The notes: a model not told the origin generated them from the sequence alone. Shown: positions 51,520 through 61,734, counted from the first letter of the stretch. The stretch: DNA of 64,000 nt from Hirschia sp964352025 (GCA_964352025.1 CAYGPZ010000002.1:291983-355982), one strand, 5' to 3'. Numbers and translations: made by a program.

Positions 51520-53516
51520 GTATAGACATGAAACGACGCAAGAACAGATTTCTAAATAGCGCTGCATTGGCCGTGCTTGGTGGAATTATGGTACCTGTTG
51601 GGCAGCACGCAATTGCTGATGACTTGGGTGAAACGAGTGTTCGTGCAGATGGTTCCACTGCGCATGTCATGAATCTAAAGGATGTCGACATATCCGTATT
51701 GATTGACGACGTGTCTGCAATCACTGGGCATACATTTGTGGTGCATCCCAGCGTGCGGGGCCGAGTATCGGTCTCATCTCAAACACCTTTGTCCCAAAGA
51801 GAAGTTTTTCAAGTATTTTTATCAACTCTAAGAGTTCATGGATTTACTGCCATTCCGTCTCGAGGCGGTGTCTATAAGGTTGTGCCCGAGCAATCGGCAT
51901 CTGCTGAAGCTGCTTTGGCGAGATCATCTGTTACCGGTGATCAATTTGAAACAGCCGTTTTGAGGTTACGTAATTTTGATGCTGCTGAGGCAGCGAAAAT
52001 GATCAAACCTATAACCAATCCACAAGGGCAATTGAGCGCAAGTAGCTCCTCAAATACACTTATCGTAGTTGATTATGCGGCAAATATTTCTCGTGTTCGT
52101 AAAGTCATTTCCGAGATAGATGAGGACAGAACGCAAACTGCAACATTGCCATTGGCAAATATGTCGGCCACTGAAATGGCAAATACCGTAAATGGTATGA
52201 AGGCGAATAAAAAAGGAAGCGGTGGATTTGACGTGACGGCCTTGGCAGTCGAAAGCAATAATTCAATAGTTCTAAAAGGCGATACAACTGATATTGCTGA
52301 AGTTGTTGAGCTAGTTCGCGGGCTGGACGTCGCAAATAGAGAAGATGATGCGTCGTTAAAAGTATTATCTTTGAAACATTCTGAAGCCAAAGAAATAGCG
52401 CCTATTCTAGAAATGATGGGACAACGCCTTGCTGATCAAGCGCGTCCTGGTTCTAGTGCTAAAGATGTTCCTAAAATAGCCATTTATGAACCGACTAATT
52501 CATTGGTTGTTAGTGCTGCACCAATGATTTTGAGACAACTGGAACGCGTTGTTGAAGAATTGGACGAGCGCCGTTCTCAGGTTCTTGTCGAAGCAATTAT
52601 TGTTGAACTTTCAGATAATGCCGCACGCGAATTGGGTGTAGAGTTTGTTCTATCTGGGACAGGTAGTTCGTCCACGCCTTTTGCGGCTACAAACTTTACC
52701 CGTTCAACCCCAAATGTATTGGCGCTTACGGGTGCGATACTGGAAGAGGGAAATCGGACATCAACCGACACTTCAACATCATCAACGCTGCGTGAAGCTG
52801 CTATTAGTTCTTTGTTGGGTAGCGCAGGTGGATTGCTTGGTATCGGAGGGCAGAGTTCAGACGGATCTATATTTGGGGCTATTTTGAACGCTGTTGATAC
52901 TGATACGTCATCAAACGTTCTTTCAACGCCACATCTTCTAACTTTGGATAATGAAGAAGCGTCTATAACAGTAGGTCAAGAAGTACCAATTACCACTGGA
53001 GAAGCTCTAGGTAATAATAATTCGAATCCATTTAGAACAGTTGAACGCAAGCCACTTGGGATTACACTAGAAGTAACCCCGCAGATCGGTGATGGTGATA
53101 GCATAAGGTTGGACCTTCGTCAGGAAGTTTCTTCCATATTTGATGATATTGGTGGAACAGATTTCATAACGAATAATAGAGAGATCAATACGACTATTCT
53201 CGCAGATGATGGTGAAATCGTTGTGCTTGGTGGATTGATACAGGAAGAAGAAACGCTAAGTGTTTCCAAAGTCCCTCTGCTTGGTGATATTCCAGGCTTG
53301 GGTAGGCTTTTTTCTTCTGAAGGTACTACAAAAAAACGAACAAATTTAATGGTCTTCCTAAGGCCGACTATCGTACGTGATGCGGAAACAATGCGCCGTG
53401 CAACGGACCAGAAATATAAGTACATACGCAAAGAACAGATCGCTGCTTCCAGAACTGAGGATACAAATCTGGATGCATTTATGCGTGAAGTGCTCGGCGT
53501 TGAGACTGAAAACTAG
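51516..53516 (+). CDS. gspD: Type II secretion secretin GspD
   Basis: 666 residues, forms the outer-membrane gate. The signal peptide (about 1-34, ending QHAIA) is followed by N0 (VMNLKDVDISVLIDDVSAITG), N1-N3 repeats, and the secretin core with VGQEVPITTGEAL and VPLLGDIPGLGRLF. Start GTG 51516 overlaps the gspC stop (GTGA); ATG 51528 is an equally possible start. No pilotin of known type is next to it; the small lipoprotein at the operon end is a candidate. Confidence 0.94.
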   Translation: MSIDMKRRKNRFLNSAALAVLGGIMVPVGQHAIADDLGETSVRADGSTAHVMNLKDVDISVLIDDVSAITGHTFVVHPSVRGRVSVSSQTPLSQREVFQVFLSTLRVHGFTAIPSRGGVYKVVPEQSASAEAALARSSVTGDQFETAVLRLRNFDAAEAAKMIKPITNPQGQLSASSSSNTLIVVDYAANISRVRKVISEIDEDRTQTATLPLANMSATEMANTVNGMKANKKGSGGFDVTALAVESNNSIVLKGDTTDIAEVVELVRGLDVANREDDASLKVLSLKHSEAKEIAPILEMMGQRLADQARPGSSAKDVPKIAIYEPTNSLVVSAAPMILRQLERVVEELDERRSQVLVEAIIVELSDNAARELGVEFVLSGTGSSSTPFAATNFTRSTPNVLALTGAILEEGNRTSTDTSTSSTLREAAISSLLGSAGGLLGIGGQSSDGSIFGAILNAVDTDTSSNVLSTPHLLTLDNEEASITVGQEVPITTGEALGNNNSNPFRTVERKPLGITLEVTPQIGDGDSIRLDLRQEVSSIFDDIGGTDFITNNREINTTILADDGEIVVLGGLIQEEETLSVSKVPLLGDIPGLGRLFSSEGTTKKRTNLMVFLRPTIVRDAETMRRATDQKYKYIRKEQIAASRTEDTNLDAFMREVLGVETEN

Positions 53517-53545
53517 TTTTTAGTTTGTCAAAGTAGAGGTTGTAC

Positions 53546-55045
53546 GTGACTGGTTTTGCTGAAACACGTTTGAATTATAGTTTTGCGAAAGAGAAAGGCG
53601 TTGTTGTTTTTCTTGAAGGCGATACTGCGTGTATTGGTATGCGCCAGGACGCTGACTTGTTGGCGGTCATTGAGGCCCGCAGAGTGATTGGGCAACCTGC
53701 TTCTCTAATTCAATTAGATCAACGAAAATTCGATCGAACCTTGTCTGAGGTGTATTCCAGTGAAGGAATAGATTCTTCAGATATTGATGATGCTTTGGAT
53801 GAAAGAGGTGATCTGGATAGTCTAGCGGCTGGATTGAATGAGAATGCAGATTTGCTTGATACTTCGGATGATGCACCTGTCATTCGTTTGATAAACGGCC
53901 TTATAGCTGAAGCAGTTCGCACTAAAGCATCAGATATTCACATCGAACCGTTCGAAGATAGACTGTCGGTCCGCTTGCGCGTTGATGGCGTCATGAGAGA
54001 GGTTTTGACTCCCTCACGCCGTGTAGCTCCACTGTTGGTGTCTAGAATTAAAGTTATGGCGCGGCTCGATATTGCTGAGAAACGAGTGCCGCAAGATGGA
54101 CGCGTTTCGCTTAGTTTAGGTGGGAGGCCGATTGATGTTCGTGTGTCTACTTTGCCAGCGCGTTATGGTGAGCGTGTCGTTATGCGTTTGCTTGATAAAG
54201 AGTCCGCTCGCCTAGACCTCGATGATTTGGGAATGCCTGCACCGATGTTGGCGACCCTGAAAAAAGTGCTCAAAGAACCAAACGGCATTGTGTTGGTAAC
54301 AGGTCCAACAGGTTCAGGTAAAACGACGACACTTTATTCCGCACTTACTTTATTAAACGATCAGTCGAGAAATATTCTAACCGTAGAAGATCCGATAGAA
54401 TACGGGTTGGACGGCGTTGGCCAAACTCAGGTTAATACGAAAGTTGGAATGACATTCGCGGCTGGATTACGTGCAATTCTTAGACAAGACCCTGATATAG
54501 TCATGATTGGGGAAGTACGTGATGGAGAGACTGCACAGATAGCGGTGCAAGCAAGTTTAACTGGGCATTTGGTTCTATCGACCGTGCACACAAATTCAGC
54601 AGCAGCAGCCGTTACTCGATTGAGAGATATGGGCGTAGAGCCATTTCTACTGTCTTCTACACTGACCGCCGTTGTTGCTCAGCGATTGGTGAGGAAACTG
54701 TGTGATCATTGTAAGGTTGGGTACAGACCAGACGACGCTGAACTCGAATTACTGAATTTGAAACGCGAAGATGTAGATGTTTTATATCACCCCAAAGGCT
54801 GTGAACATTGCAATGGTTTAGGTTACGAAGGGCGATTAGGTATTTACGAGCTTATCGAGATGGACAGTAAACTGAGAAGTATGGTCCATGATAATGCGCG
54901 TGAACAGGATATAGAATCTTACGCATTTTCTCATTCGAGTACTCTGCAAGCTAGTGGGGCATTGCACGTCAAGAATGGACTAACGACTTCCGAAGAAGTT
55001 CTTAGAGTGGTGAGACAGGCGAGAGATTCTGATGGCAGCATTTGA
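53546..55045 (+). CDS. gspE: Type II secretion ATPase GspE
   Basis: 499 residues, cytoplasmic hexameric ATPase. N-terminal GspL-binding domain, then SDIHIEPFEDRLSVRLRVDG, Walker A GPTGSGKTTTLYS (about 252-264), Asp box VEDPIEYGLDGVGQTQVN, Walker B IVMIGEVRDGETA and His box GHLVLSTVHTNSA. The tetracysteine zinc site CDHCKVGY...CEHCNG is present. GTG 53546, 6 bases after GAGG, is chosen; TTG 53540 lies on the ribosome site. Confidence 0.95.
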   Translation: MTGFAETRLNYSFAKEKGVVVFLEGDTACIGMRQDADLLAVIEARRVIGQPASLIQLDQRKFDRTLSEVYSSEGIDSSDIDDALDERGDLDSLAAGLNENADLLDTSDDAPVIRLINGLIAEAVRTKASDIHIEPFEDRLSVRLRVDGVMREVLTPSRRVAPLLVSRIKVMARLDIAEKRVPQDGRVSLSLGGRPIDVRVSTLPARYGERVVMRLLDKESARLDLDDLGMPAPMLATLKKVLKEPNGIVLVTGPTGSGKTTTLYSALTLLNDQSRNILTVEDPIEYGLDGVGQTQVNTKVGMTFAAGLRAILRQDPDIVMIGEVRDGETAQIAVQASLTGHLVLSTVHTNSAAAAVTRLRDMGVEPFLLSSTLTAVVAQRLVRKLCDHCKVGYRPDDAELELLNLKREDVDVLYHPKGCEHCNGLGYEGRLGIYELIEMDSKLRSMVHDNAREQDIESYAFSHSSTLQASGALHVKNGLTTSEEVLRVVRQARDSDGSI

Positions 55046-56237
55046 ATATCAAGCGCTTGATGCCGACGGAAAAAAGAAAAAAGGCATTATTACTGCGGAT
55101 ACAGTAAAAGCTGCTCGTCGGGAGTTACGGCAGCAGGGGCTTGTGCCCGTAAAACTGGAAACAAGTAATTCCAAAACTGATAAAAAAAGTTCCGGTAAAA
55201 AATTATCTAACAAAGATAGCGTATTGCTTACACGACAATTAGCGATGCTCATCACATCTGGAACACCGGTCGAGGAAGCTTTGGCTGCTGTCGGTGAATC
55301 GACTAAAAAGAATGATGTGAGATCTGTATTAGCAGACGTGCGAGCCAATGTTGTCGAAGGGAAGCCACTCTCTGATGCTTTAGCGAGTCAACCTGCGTCT
55401 TTTTCGAGTCTGTATACTTCAATTGTTGCCGCGGGCGAAAGCGCGGGAGCGTTAGATGAAGTTATGGGACGATTGGCCGATTATCAGGAAAAAAGTGAAG
55501 AAATGCGCGGGAAAGTCGTGTCGGCGCTAATATACCCGCTTGTCGTTGGAATTGTGGCTTTAACTGTTGTAATTGCATTGCTTGTTTTTGTTGTTCCAAG
55601 AGTCGTGGAGCAATTTGATACTATGGGACAAAAGCTTCCAATGCTTACCCAAATAATGGTAAGTATTTCTGAATTTTTGCAAACTAACGGCGTGTTTCTA
55701 CTCATTGGTTTAGGCGTGTTTTTTATATTTGCCAATCGAATGATGAAGATTGAAATTATCAAGCGTCGTTTAGATCAGTTCACTCTAAGTTTTCCACTTA
55801 TCGGTGAAATCGTTAGAGGTGTTGCGGCAGCAAGATTTGCTAGAACATTTGCAACTTTAGCTTCATCAGGAGCACCCGTGTTAGATTGCTTAAAAGCTGC
55901 AAGAGAAACAACGCCAAATTTAATCCTGAAAGATGCTGTAAAAAAAGTGATCGAGGATGTCAGAGAAGGTGGGTCGCTAAGTCAGTCCATGGCAAGGACG
56001 GGTGCGTTTCCGCCTTTGGTAACCCACATGGCAGCCGGTGCTGAAGCAAGTGGTGATCTAGGCGCTATGTTTGATAAGGGTGCTGAATATCTAGAGAGAG
56101 ATTTTGAAAAGACATCTAGCGTTGCTTTAGGACTTTTAGAGCCATTTATCACCGTCGTAATGGGTGGATTGGTCATGATCATAATTTTGGCGATTATGCT
56201 TCCGATTTTGCAATTGAATTCGGGCGCACTGATATAG
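55032..56237 (+). CDS. gspF: Type II secretion inner-membrane protein GspF
   Basis: 401 residues. Two T2SSF domains (about 65-190 and 270-395), each with the TSGTPVEEALAAV / SSGAPVLDCLKAA type motif, and three membrane helices (about 165-190, 218-236, 370-394). It forms the platform with GspL/GspM. It overlaps gspE by 14 bases. Confidence 0.95.
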   Translation: MAAFEYQALDADGKKKKGIITADTVKAARRELRQQGLVPVKLETSNSKTDKKSSGKKLSNKDSVLLTRQLAMLITSGTPVEEALAAVGESTKKNDVRSVLADVRANVVEGKPLSDALASQPASFSSLYTSIVAAGESAGALDEVMGRLADYQEKSEEMRGKVVSALIYPLVVGIVALTVVIALLVFVVPRVVEQFDTMGQKLPMLTQIMVSISEFLQTNGVFLLIGLGVFFIFANRMMKIEIIKRRLDQFTLSFPLIGEIVRGVAAARFARTFATLASSGAPVLDCLKAARETTPNLILKDAVKKVIEDVREGGSLSQSMARTGAFPPLVTHMAAGAEASGDLGAMFDKGAEYLERDFEKTSSVALGLLEPFITVVMGGLVMIIILAIMLPILQLNSGALI

Positions 56238-56266
56238 TCAGTAGGAAAATAAGGGTGAGAAACAGA

Positions 56267-56743
56267 ATGCAAGATGAACTAAAGAAAATTAGTAAAGTCA
56301 GCGAAATCGATGATCGCGATGGTGAATCTGGATTTACACTCGTTGAATTAATGGTTGTCGTATTTATTATGGGGCTTCTCGCGACAGTCGTCCTTGTAAA
56401 TGTATTGGGGAATGTGGATACATCTCGCGTTAAAAAAGCGGAAGTAGACATTGCGGCAATTGAGAGCAGTCTTGAAAGATATAAACTGCAATTGATCGAC
56501 TATCCAACCACTGAGCAGGGCCTCGAAGCATTAGTAAGTGCACCGGACGATTTGGGTCGTCCAGAAAGATATCCTGCTGGTGGCTTTATAAAGAGATTGC
56601 CTCAAGACCCATGGGGAAATGACTATCAATATGTCTACCCGGGTGAATATAATACAGATGGTATAGATATCTATTCTTTTGGTGCTGATGGCCAATTAGA
56701 TGGTGAAGGCTTAGATGCGGATATTGGAAATTGGAAGAGGTAA
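56267..56743 (+). CDS. gspG: Major pseudopilin GspG
   Basis: 158 residues. A long leader (22 residues) ends at G before FTLVELMVVVFIMG, with Glu at +5. The GspG-specific region LVSAPDDLGRPERYPAGGFIKRLPQDPWGNDYQYVYPGEYNTDGIDIYSFGADGQLDGEG includes the calcium-binding loop. ATG 56267, with GGTGAG upstream, is preferred over GTG 56255. It forms the shaft of the pseudopilus after processing by the prepilin peptidase. Confidence 0.95.
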   Translation: MQDELKKISKVSEIDDRDGESGFTLVELMVVVFIMGLLATVVLVNVLGNVDTSRVKKAEVDIAAIESSLERYKLQLIDYPTTEQGLEALVSAPDDLGRPERYPAGGFIKRLPQDPWGNDYQYVYPGEYNTDGIDIYSFGADGQLDGEGLDADIGNWKR

Positions 56744-57270
56744 CAGACTCTAACTTTTCTGATCGGGAAAGCGGATTTACGCTCGTAGAACTGCTGGTCG
56801 TCGTTTTTATACTTGGCCTAATGTCAGGCGTCGTTGTTATGTCTATGCCTGAAAGTAAGACAAGTAGACGGCAACAAGAAGAGAACCTGATTGCTGCGAT
56901 CGGATTATTGCCTAGAGAGTCAATTGCACTTGGTGAAGCAATAAGTTGGACGCACGCAGAAGGGCAAAATTTTTACGAAGTTTATCGATCTGGAGAGTGG
57001 GTATCTCATAACTCTATTTCTAAAAAGCTAGTATTAAGTGGGCAAACTCCTGATTTAACAGTCTCAGTGTCTACAATTGGCTTAGAGACTCAAAGAAATA
57101 ATCTTCAGGATGATCAAATAGAGGCTGAACCTTCAATTATATTTTTTCCGACGGGAGAAGTGACACCAGCAGACATTAAGATTTTAACGCCGGATTTTGA
57201 GACATTTTATAGATTATCCAATGATGGAGAAATTGTGTTTATTCCTGAGACTGAAAGATCAGGACTATGA
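56731..57270 (+). CDS. gspH: Minor pseudopilin GspH
   Basis: 179 residues; leader SDRESG before FTLVELLVVVFILG (Glu +5). The rest is the GspH beta domain. The only possible start is TTG 56731, within the gspG end (13-base overlap), so translation is coupled. It overlaps gspI at ATGA. Confidence 0.87.
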   Translation: MEEVTDSNFSDRESGFTLVELLVVVFILGLMSGVVVMSMPESKTSRRQQEENLIAAIGLLPRESIALGEAISWTHAEGQNFYEVYRSGEWVSHNSISKKLVLSGQTPDLTVSVSTIGLETQRNNLQDDQIEAEPSIIFFPTGEVTPADIKILTPDFETFYRLSNDGEIVFIPETERSGL

Positions 57271-57692
57271 TTAGTTTTCGAGCTCAACGGGATAATCTAT
57301 CGTCAGCTTCTGGCTGTCTGTCAGAGCAAGGTTTCACACTTATCGAAGTGTTGGCTGCTCTAAGTGTTTTTGCCATAGCCGCCATTGGCTTAATACATGT
57401 CACATCTGAGAATTCAAAAGGTGCACAGCTCATTGAAAACCGGATGCTAGCTTCCATCGTAGCTGACAATGAGATGACTCTTAGTCTCGTTCAGCGTGAA
57501 GATTTTGAAGAAGGTGTTTCTACCGGGCAATCAAAGCTCGGAGGAATAGATTGGAACTGGAGAAAATCGATTTCAACAACACCTAATCCGCTGATTAAAG
57601 AAATTAGTGTCGAGGTGTTCGCAAATACTGTTGGAGATGAAGAAACATATGTTCTGGTTAGCTTGTCAGCTTACAAAGGGACAAGCAAATGA
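57267..57692 (+). CDS. gspI: Minor pseudopilin GspI
   Basis: 141 residues. Leader LSEQG before FTLIEVLAALSVFAIAAIGL (Glu +5), then the GspI pattern ENRMLASIVADNEMTL. Starts at ATGA on the gspH stop and ends in another ATGA overlap with gspJ. Part of the tip complex with GspJ and GspK. Confidence 0.9.
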   Translation: MISFRAQRDNLSSASGCLSEQGFTLIEVLAALSVFAIAAIGLIHVTSENSKGAQLIENRMLASIVADNEMTLSLVQREDFEEGVSTGQSKLGGIDWNWRKSISTTPNPLIKEISVEVFANTVGDEETYVLVSLSAYKGTSK

Positions 57693-58306
57693 CAATGAAT
57701 GACGAAGGTTTCACACTTGTTGAAGTCATGGTTGCGACTTTTATCATGGGCATTTTGTCTGTGATGGGCCTTGTTATGTTGGACGATACATTGTCTTCAA
57801 AATCACTAATGGATGATGTTCTGACTGAAGTTGAACAGTTAGAACAAGCACGTGCTATTATTAAAAATGATCTCGCACAAATAAGCTCAAGAACATCTCG
57901 CGATGAATTTGGATTTGCTTCCCAAACTGTGTTTGAGGGAGGGGTCGATCTCAATAAAATCTCACTTATGAAGTTTGTTCGCAATGGCAATGAAATGCCT
58001 GGCTTGGTTTCCTTGTCTTCTACTTTGCAACATGTCGAATATAAGTTTGAGCATGGAAATTTAGTTCGTGAAACGCGGGCAAGGATCGATGCGACAGCGG
58101 ATACGCCCAAAGTGTCTCGAAACTTACTAGAAAACTTATCATCGGTCGAAGTAGAGTTTTTTAATGGTGTTGATTGGGAAGAAGGTTGGATTAATCAGGC
58201 TACGTTGAATACCGAAATTTCTGCGCCCTTAGCTGTGGCATTTATTCTAGAAACTGAACGGTATGGGAATGTAAAGATACTAGCCCCTACGCCAGCTGGA
58301 TATTAA
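57689..58306 (+). CDS. gspJ: Minor pseudopilin GspJ
   Basis: 205 residues. Very short leader (MTMNDEG) before FTLVEVMVATFIMGILSVMGL (Glu +5). The GspJ motif ARAIIKNDLAQISSRTSRDEFG and later VEFFNGVDWEEGW are present. Overlaps gspI at ATGA; gspK begins one base after its stop. Confidence 0.9.
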   Translation: MTMNDEGFTLVEVMVATFIMGILSVMGLVMLDDTLSSKSLMDDVLTEVEQLEQARAIIKNDLAQISSRTSRDEFGFASQTVFEGGVDLNKISLMKFVRNGNEMPGLVSLSSTLQHVEYKFEHGNLVRETRARIDATADTPKVSRNLLENLSSVEVEFFNGVDWEEGWINQATLNTEISAPLAVAFILETERYGNVKILAPTPAGY

Positions 58307-58307
58307 G

Positions 58308-59333
58308 ATGTTTAAGAGCTTCCGAAATATTCAGTTTGGCAGATCATCTGTTACCGATGACGGTGCAGCGCTTATTTCGGCGCTACTAATTGTTTCGGTT
58401 ATGTCTATTACAGCTTTGGTTGTGATAGATAATTTGAGATACTCTATAAAGCTTGCAACTAACCTTAATCAAAGAGAACAAGCTAGATTGTATGCGCTTG
58501 GGGCTGAACAGCTTGCAAAAGAAACAATAAATGCAGCTCGCAAAATTTCGAGGTCACAAGAAGAACCGCGATACCCAGAACTTGATGAATGGACAAAAAA
58601 TCCGGTATTTTTCCCAATCGAGGGCGGGAGTATTACGGGGAAAATTAAAGACGGTGCAAACTGTTTCAATTTGAATGCAGTCGTAACTTATGGTGAAGAC
58701 AATTCACTTGTATCTGATCAATACAGCGCTCAAAAAATGATACGAATGCTTGAATATTTAGGCATTTCTAGTGGAGAATCATTGTCCTTGGTAAATAGCC
58801 TCATTGATTGGATCGACTCAGATAGCGTCCCTAGCTATGGAGGGGCCGAAGATCCGTACTATTCCATCGAAGAGCCATCATTTCGAACAGGTCATACTTT
58901 TTTAGCTGATGTCAGCGAATTGAATGTAATTCGTGGATACACTCCAGCATTGATTGAGACCCTTAAACCGTGGGTCTGTGTGAGACAAACAGATGAACTT
59001 CAAACGATTAATGTCAATACTATAACGCCTGAAGATATGCCCTTGATGTTAGCTTATCTTGGGTCGGAATTTGATGAAGTCTCAGTGAATAATATATTGG
59101 CGGAGCGGCCAGTAACTGGGTTTAATTCTATTCAAGATTTTTTCTCATTGCCTATATTTGAAGAAACGAAAATTCCGGATGAAGACGTAGGATTATATGG
59201 TTTGTCTTCCAAGAGTTATGAGGTAATTGCTCAAATAAATTATTTTCAGACCGCGATAAGTTTGCATTCCGTCCTTCAAATCTCTAATGCTGGAGGCATT
59301 ACTATTGCTTCACGAAGATATGGAACTTTTTGA
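58308..59333 (+). CDS. gspK: Minor pseudopilin GspK
   Basis: 341 residues. Leader VTDDG before AALISALLIVSVMSITALVV, without Glu at +5, which is normal for GspK as the tip subunit. The large inserted domain includes LIDWIDSDSVPSYGGAEDPYY, expected for GspK, and INVNTITPEDMPLMLAYLG near the C-terminus. Its stop overlaps the gspL start (TGATG). Confidence 0.92.
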   Translation: MFKSFRNIQFGRSSVTDDGAALISALLIVSVMSITALVVIDNLRYSIKLATNLNQREQARLYALGAEQLAKETINAARKISRSQEEPRYPELDEWTKNPVFFPIEGGSITGKIKDGANCFNLNAVVTYGEDNSLVSDQYSAQKMIRMLEYLGISSGESLSLVNSLIDWIDSDSVPSYGGAEDPYYSIEEPSFRTGHTFLADVSELNVIRGYTPALIETLKPWVCVRQTDELQTINVNTITPEDMPLMLAYLGSEFDEVSVNNILAERPVTGFNSIQDFFSLPIFEETKIPDEDVGLYGLSSKSYEVIAQINYFQTAISLHSVLQISNAGGITIASRRYGTF

Positions 59334-60499
59334 TGAGTAATTGCCTTGTTGTCTTCGTGAAAAATAAGCTTCAAGAAGAAGTTTGTGATTGGCGTGTTGT
59401 ATCTGAAAATAGCAATATAACGGCGCGAGGAAGCTCGCTTTTTTCAGAGTTAGCGGGCATCAAACACGATAAATTTGTATTGGTCGTTCCTGGGCAGAGC
59501 GTAACTTCACTACAAGCACGCTTAAATGCCAAGAATATGAACCAGTTACGTTCAGTGGCACCATTTGCGATAGAAGATGATGTGGCTGGAGATATTGAAG
59601 ATCAGCATGTCGCATTGAACTTCAAACAGGTCAGCGAAGGTGAATACCCCATTTGCGTCGTATCAAAAGCGCAAATCGAGAGCTGGATTGAACAGGTAAA
59701 GCAGTTAGGCCTCAAAGTAGATAAAATTGTACCAGACTATTTCTGTCTACCTGCTTTAGAAGGCAAATCTCATTATGTGAGCCTGGGTTATACTAGTATA
59801 TTTCGTATCAAAAATTGGGGAACAAGTTTTGATTCTGGAATTGATTCTAACATTATATCCGGTGTCATAAAGTCAGCAGCGGCGCGTTGGAAACTGGTAG
59901 ATGAGCCTGAGACACTAGGTTTTTCTGATTACGCTGAAAGCATTGGTGACCCCTATGATGCAATGGCCCAACAAGCAGTTAAAGAAGAGTTTTCTTTGCT
60001 TCAAGGCGAGTATGCGAGTAACTCAAATAAGAATACTTCTGATCTTAAACACTGGAGAATGCCGACCGGTCTAGCGGCCGCAGCCTTGATAGCGATAGCG
60101 GCGTATAATTTTGTCGAAGGTTTTACATTTAGATCAGAAGCTCAAGCTTTGAACTCGACTATTAATACCGAAATTCGACGCGTTTTTCCTGAAGTTAAAA
60201 GAGTGGTAAATCCTCGCGCACAGCTAAAAGCACTTGTGTCAAATGGTGGAGAAACTTCTCACTTCTTACGTCTGTCTAGTCTTCTGTCTGCCGGAGTGAA
60301 TGAGGTCGATGGCATTTCTTTGGACACGCTTCGTTATGACGAGCGAAGAAAAGAGATGCAAGCGAGCATTGAATATGAAAATTACGAACAATTGAACAAT
60401 TTGAAGACGGTAATAGAAACTATGGGTGGCGTGTTTAGAGACGGTGGTTCTCGTCAGGTGGGTAACCGCCGAGCTGGTGAAATAACGGTGACGATGTGA
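59333..60499 (+). CDS. gspL: Type II secretion protein GspL
   Basis: 388 residues. Cytoplasmic actin-like domain (about 1-235, including LRSVAPFAIEDDVAGDIEDQHVAL), a membrane helix (about 245-263, GLAAAALIAIAAYNFVEG) and a periplasmic ferredoxin-like domain. It links GspE to the membrane platform and pairs with GspM. ATG 59333 overlaps the gspK stop. Confidence 0.9.
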   Translation: MSNCLVVFVKNKLQEEVCDWRVVSENSNITARGSSLFSELAGIKHDKFVLVVPGQSVTSLQARLNAKNMNQLRSVAPFAIEDDVAGDIEDQHVALNFKQVSEGEYPICVVSKAQIESWIEQVKQLGLKVDKIVPDYFCLPALEGKSHYVSLGYTSIFRIKNWGTSFDSGIDSNIISGVIKSAAARWKLVDEPETLGFSDYAESIGDPYDAMAQQAVKEEFSLLQGEYASNSNKNTSDLKHWRMPTGLAAAALIAIAAYNFVEGFTFRSEAQALNSTINTEIRRVFPEVKRVVNPRAQLKALVSNGGETSHFLRLSSLLSAGVNEVDGISLDTLRYDERRKEMQASIEYENYEQLNNLKTVIETMGGVFRDGGSRQVGNRRAGEITVTM

Positions 60500-60972
60500 T
60501 GCTCATGGAATGGTGGCGGACGCGACAACCAAGAGAAAAAGTGCTGATAGGCGTTGCGGGAATAATTACATCTGCAATTGTTCTTTTTCAATTTTTATTG
60601 ATTCCATCCAATAGTTTCAAAGAAAGAGAAGCCAGACGATTTCAATCGCAATCAGCTTTATACACTGAAGTGATTAGCAAGCTTCGAGAGCATGGCAACA
60701 GTGCCCAGCAAAAGAGAGCTAATGCAAATGGACCTGTGCAGGGAATTGTTTCTGATAGCTCAAGTGTTTATGGGATTTCGATAACAAGAATAGAGCCAAC
60801 TGCTTCTGGTGATTTGACTTTGTGGATTGATGAAATAGACCCACAATCCTTATATGCGTGGTTGACTGACTTAGAGCTAAATTACGGGATTTCCGTTAGT
60901 AAGGCGTCTATTCGCATGAATAAAGATACTCAGACCGTAAACGCAAATATTTTCGTAAGCCGTGGGGCGTGA
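60499..60972 (+). CDS. gspM: Type II secretion protein GspM
   Basis: 157 residues. Short cytoplasmic segment MLMEWWRTRQPREKVLIGVAG leads to one membrane helix (about 14-35) and a periplasmic domain. The WW..R.PREK opening is typical of GspM. Starts at TGATG on the gspL stop. Confidence 0.9.
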   Translation: MLMEWWRTRQPREKVLIGVAGIITSAIVLFQFLLIPSNSFKEREARRFQSQSALYTEVISKLREHGNSAQQKRANANGPVQGIVSDSSSVYGISITRIEPTASGDLTLWIDEIDPQSLYAWLTDLELNYGISVSKASIRMNKDTQTVNANIFVSRGA

Positions 60973-60978
60973 GATAAA

Positions 60979-61734
60979 ATGCGAGTAATTGGTGCTGTTC
61001 TATTCTTCGTCGTGGTTGCATTTGTGGCAGCTTTGATGAATTTGCCGCTTAGCCTTGTCACGAATATTGTCGATTTGAAATCTAAGGGTGTACATTATGA
61101 TCGTACATTCGGAACTGTTTGGGATGGGACACTTAGTGATGTTCAGATAGCTGGTGAGTCCATTGGGCAGTTGAATTTTAAATTACAGCCAACGAGCATT
61201 TTAAAGTTATCGCCAAAGCTCACTTTTGAATTTGCAGGTTCCGTTGGTCGCGGATTGGGCGACGTTTCAATTGGTATGGATCGAAATGTTAAGCTTGAGA
61301 ATGTAATTGCAAATATACAGCTGAATGCATTCCAACACTTAGATGCACAGTTGCGTCAAACCCCTTCAAATTTGAGAATTTCTGTTTCCCAGGTGAAAAT
61401 ATCATCCAGTGGCCAATGTTTGAATGCAAGTGGTCAACTAGATACGGATTTGTTGGTGTCTGTCGGCAGAACATGGGGATGGGATGGCCCAGAAATGCGG
61501 GGCGATCTCTCATGCCAAGAGAAAAGCTATTTGATTTCGTTTTTAAATGGTGATGGGCCAGACAAAATCACTGCCCAAGCAATAGTCGATAGCGATACAG
61601 AATATGATGTTGTGTCTAGAGTAGAAACACAAAATGCCCGTTTATCCAGTGCTTTGTTGAGCTATGGGTTTAAGGTATATGATCAACAAGGTGTATTCGA
61701 ATATTCAAATTCATCAGATCAATTCGGACAATGA
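60979..61734 (+). CDS. gspN: Type II secretion protein GspN
   Basis: 251 residues. N-terminal membrane helix (about 3-22) followed by the T2SSN pattern YDRTFGTVWDGTLSDVQIAG and a beta-rich periplasmic domain with two cysteines (GQCLN, LSCQEK) that may form a disulfide. GspN is an optional part of the machine. Six bases after gspM. Confidence 0.85.
   Translation: MRVIGAVLFFVVVAFVAALMNLPLSLVTNIVDLKSKGVHYDRTFGTVWDGTLSDVQIAGESIGQLNFKLQPTSILKLSPKLTFEFAGSVGRGLGDVSIGMDRNVKLENVIANIQLNAFQHLDAQLRQTPSNLRISVSQVKISSSGQCLNASGQLDTDLLVSVGRTWGWDGPEMRGDLSCQEKSYLISFLNGDGPDKITAQAIVDSDTEYDVVSRVETQNARLSSALLSYGFKVYDQQGVFEYSNSSDQFGQ

Noticed and set aside
56700..56760. Possible frameshift between gspG and gspH
   Set aside because: Both genes are complete with their own prepilin leaders; the overlap is normal operon packing.
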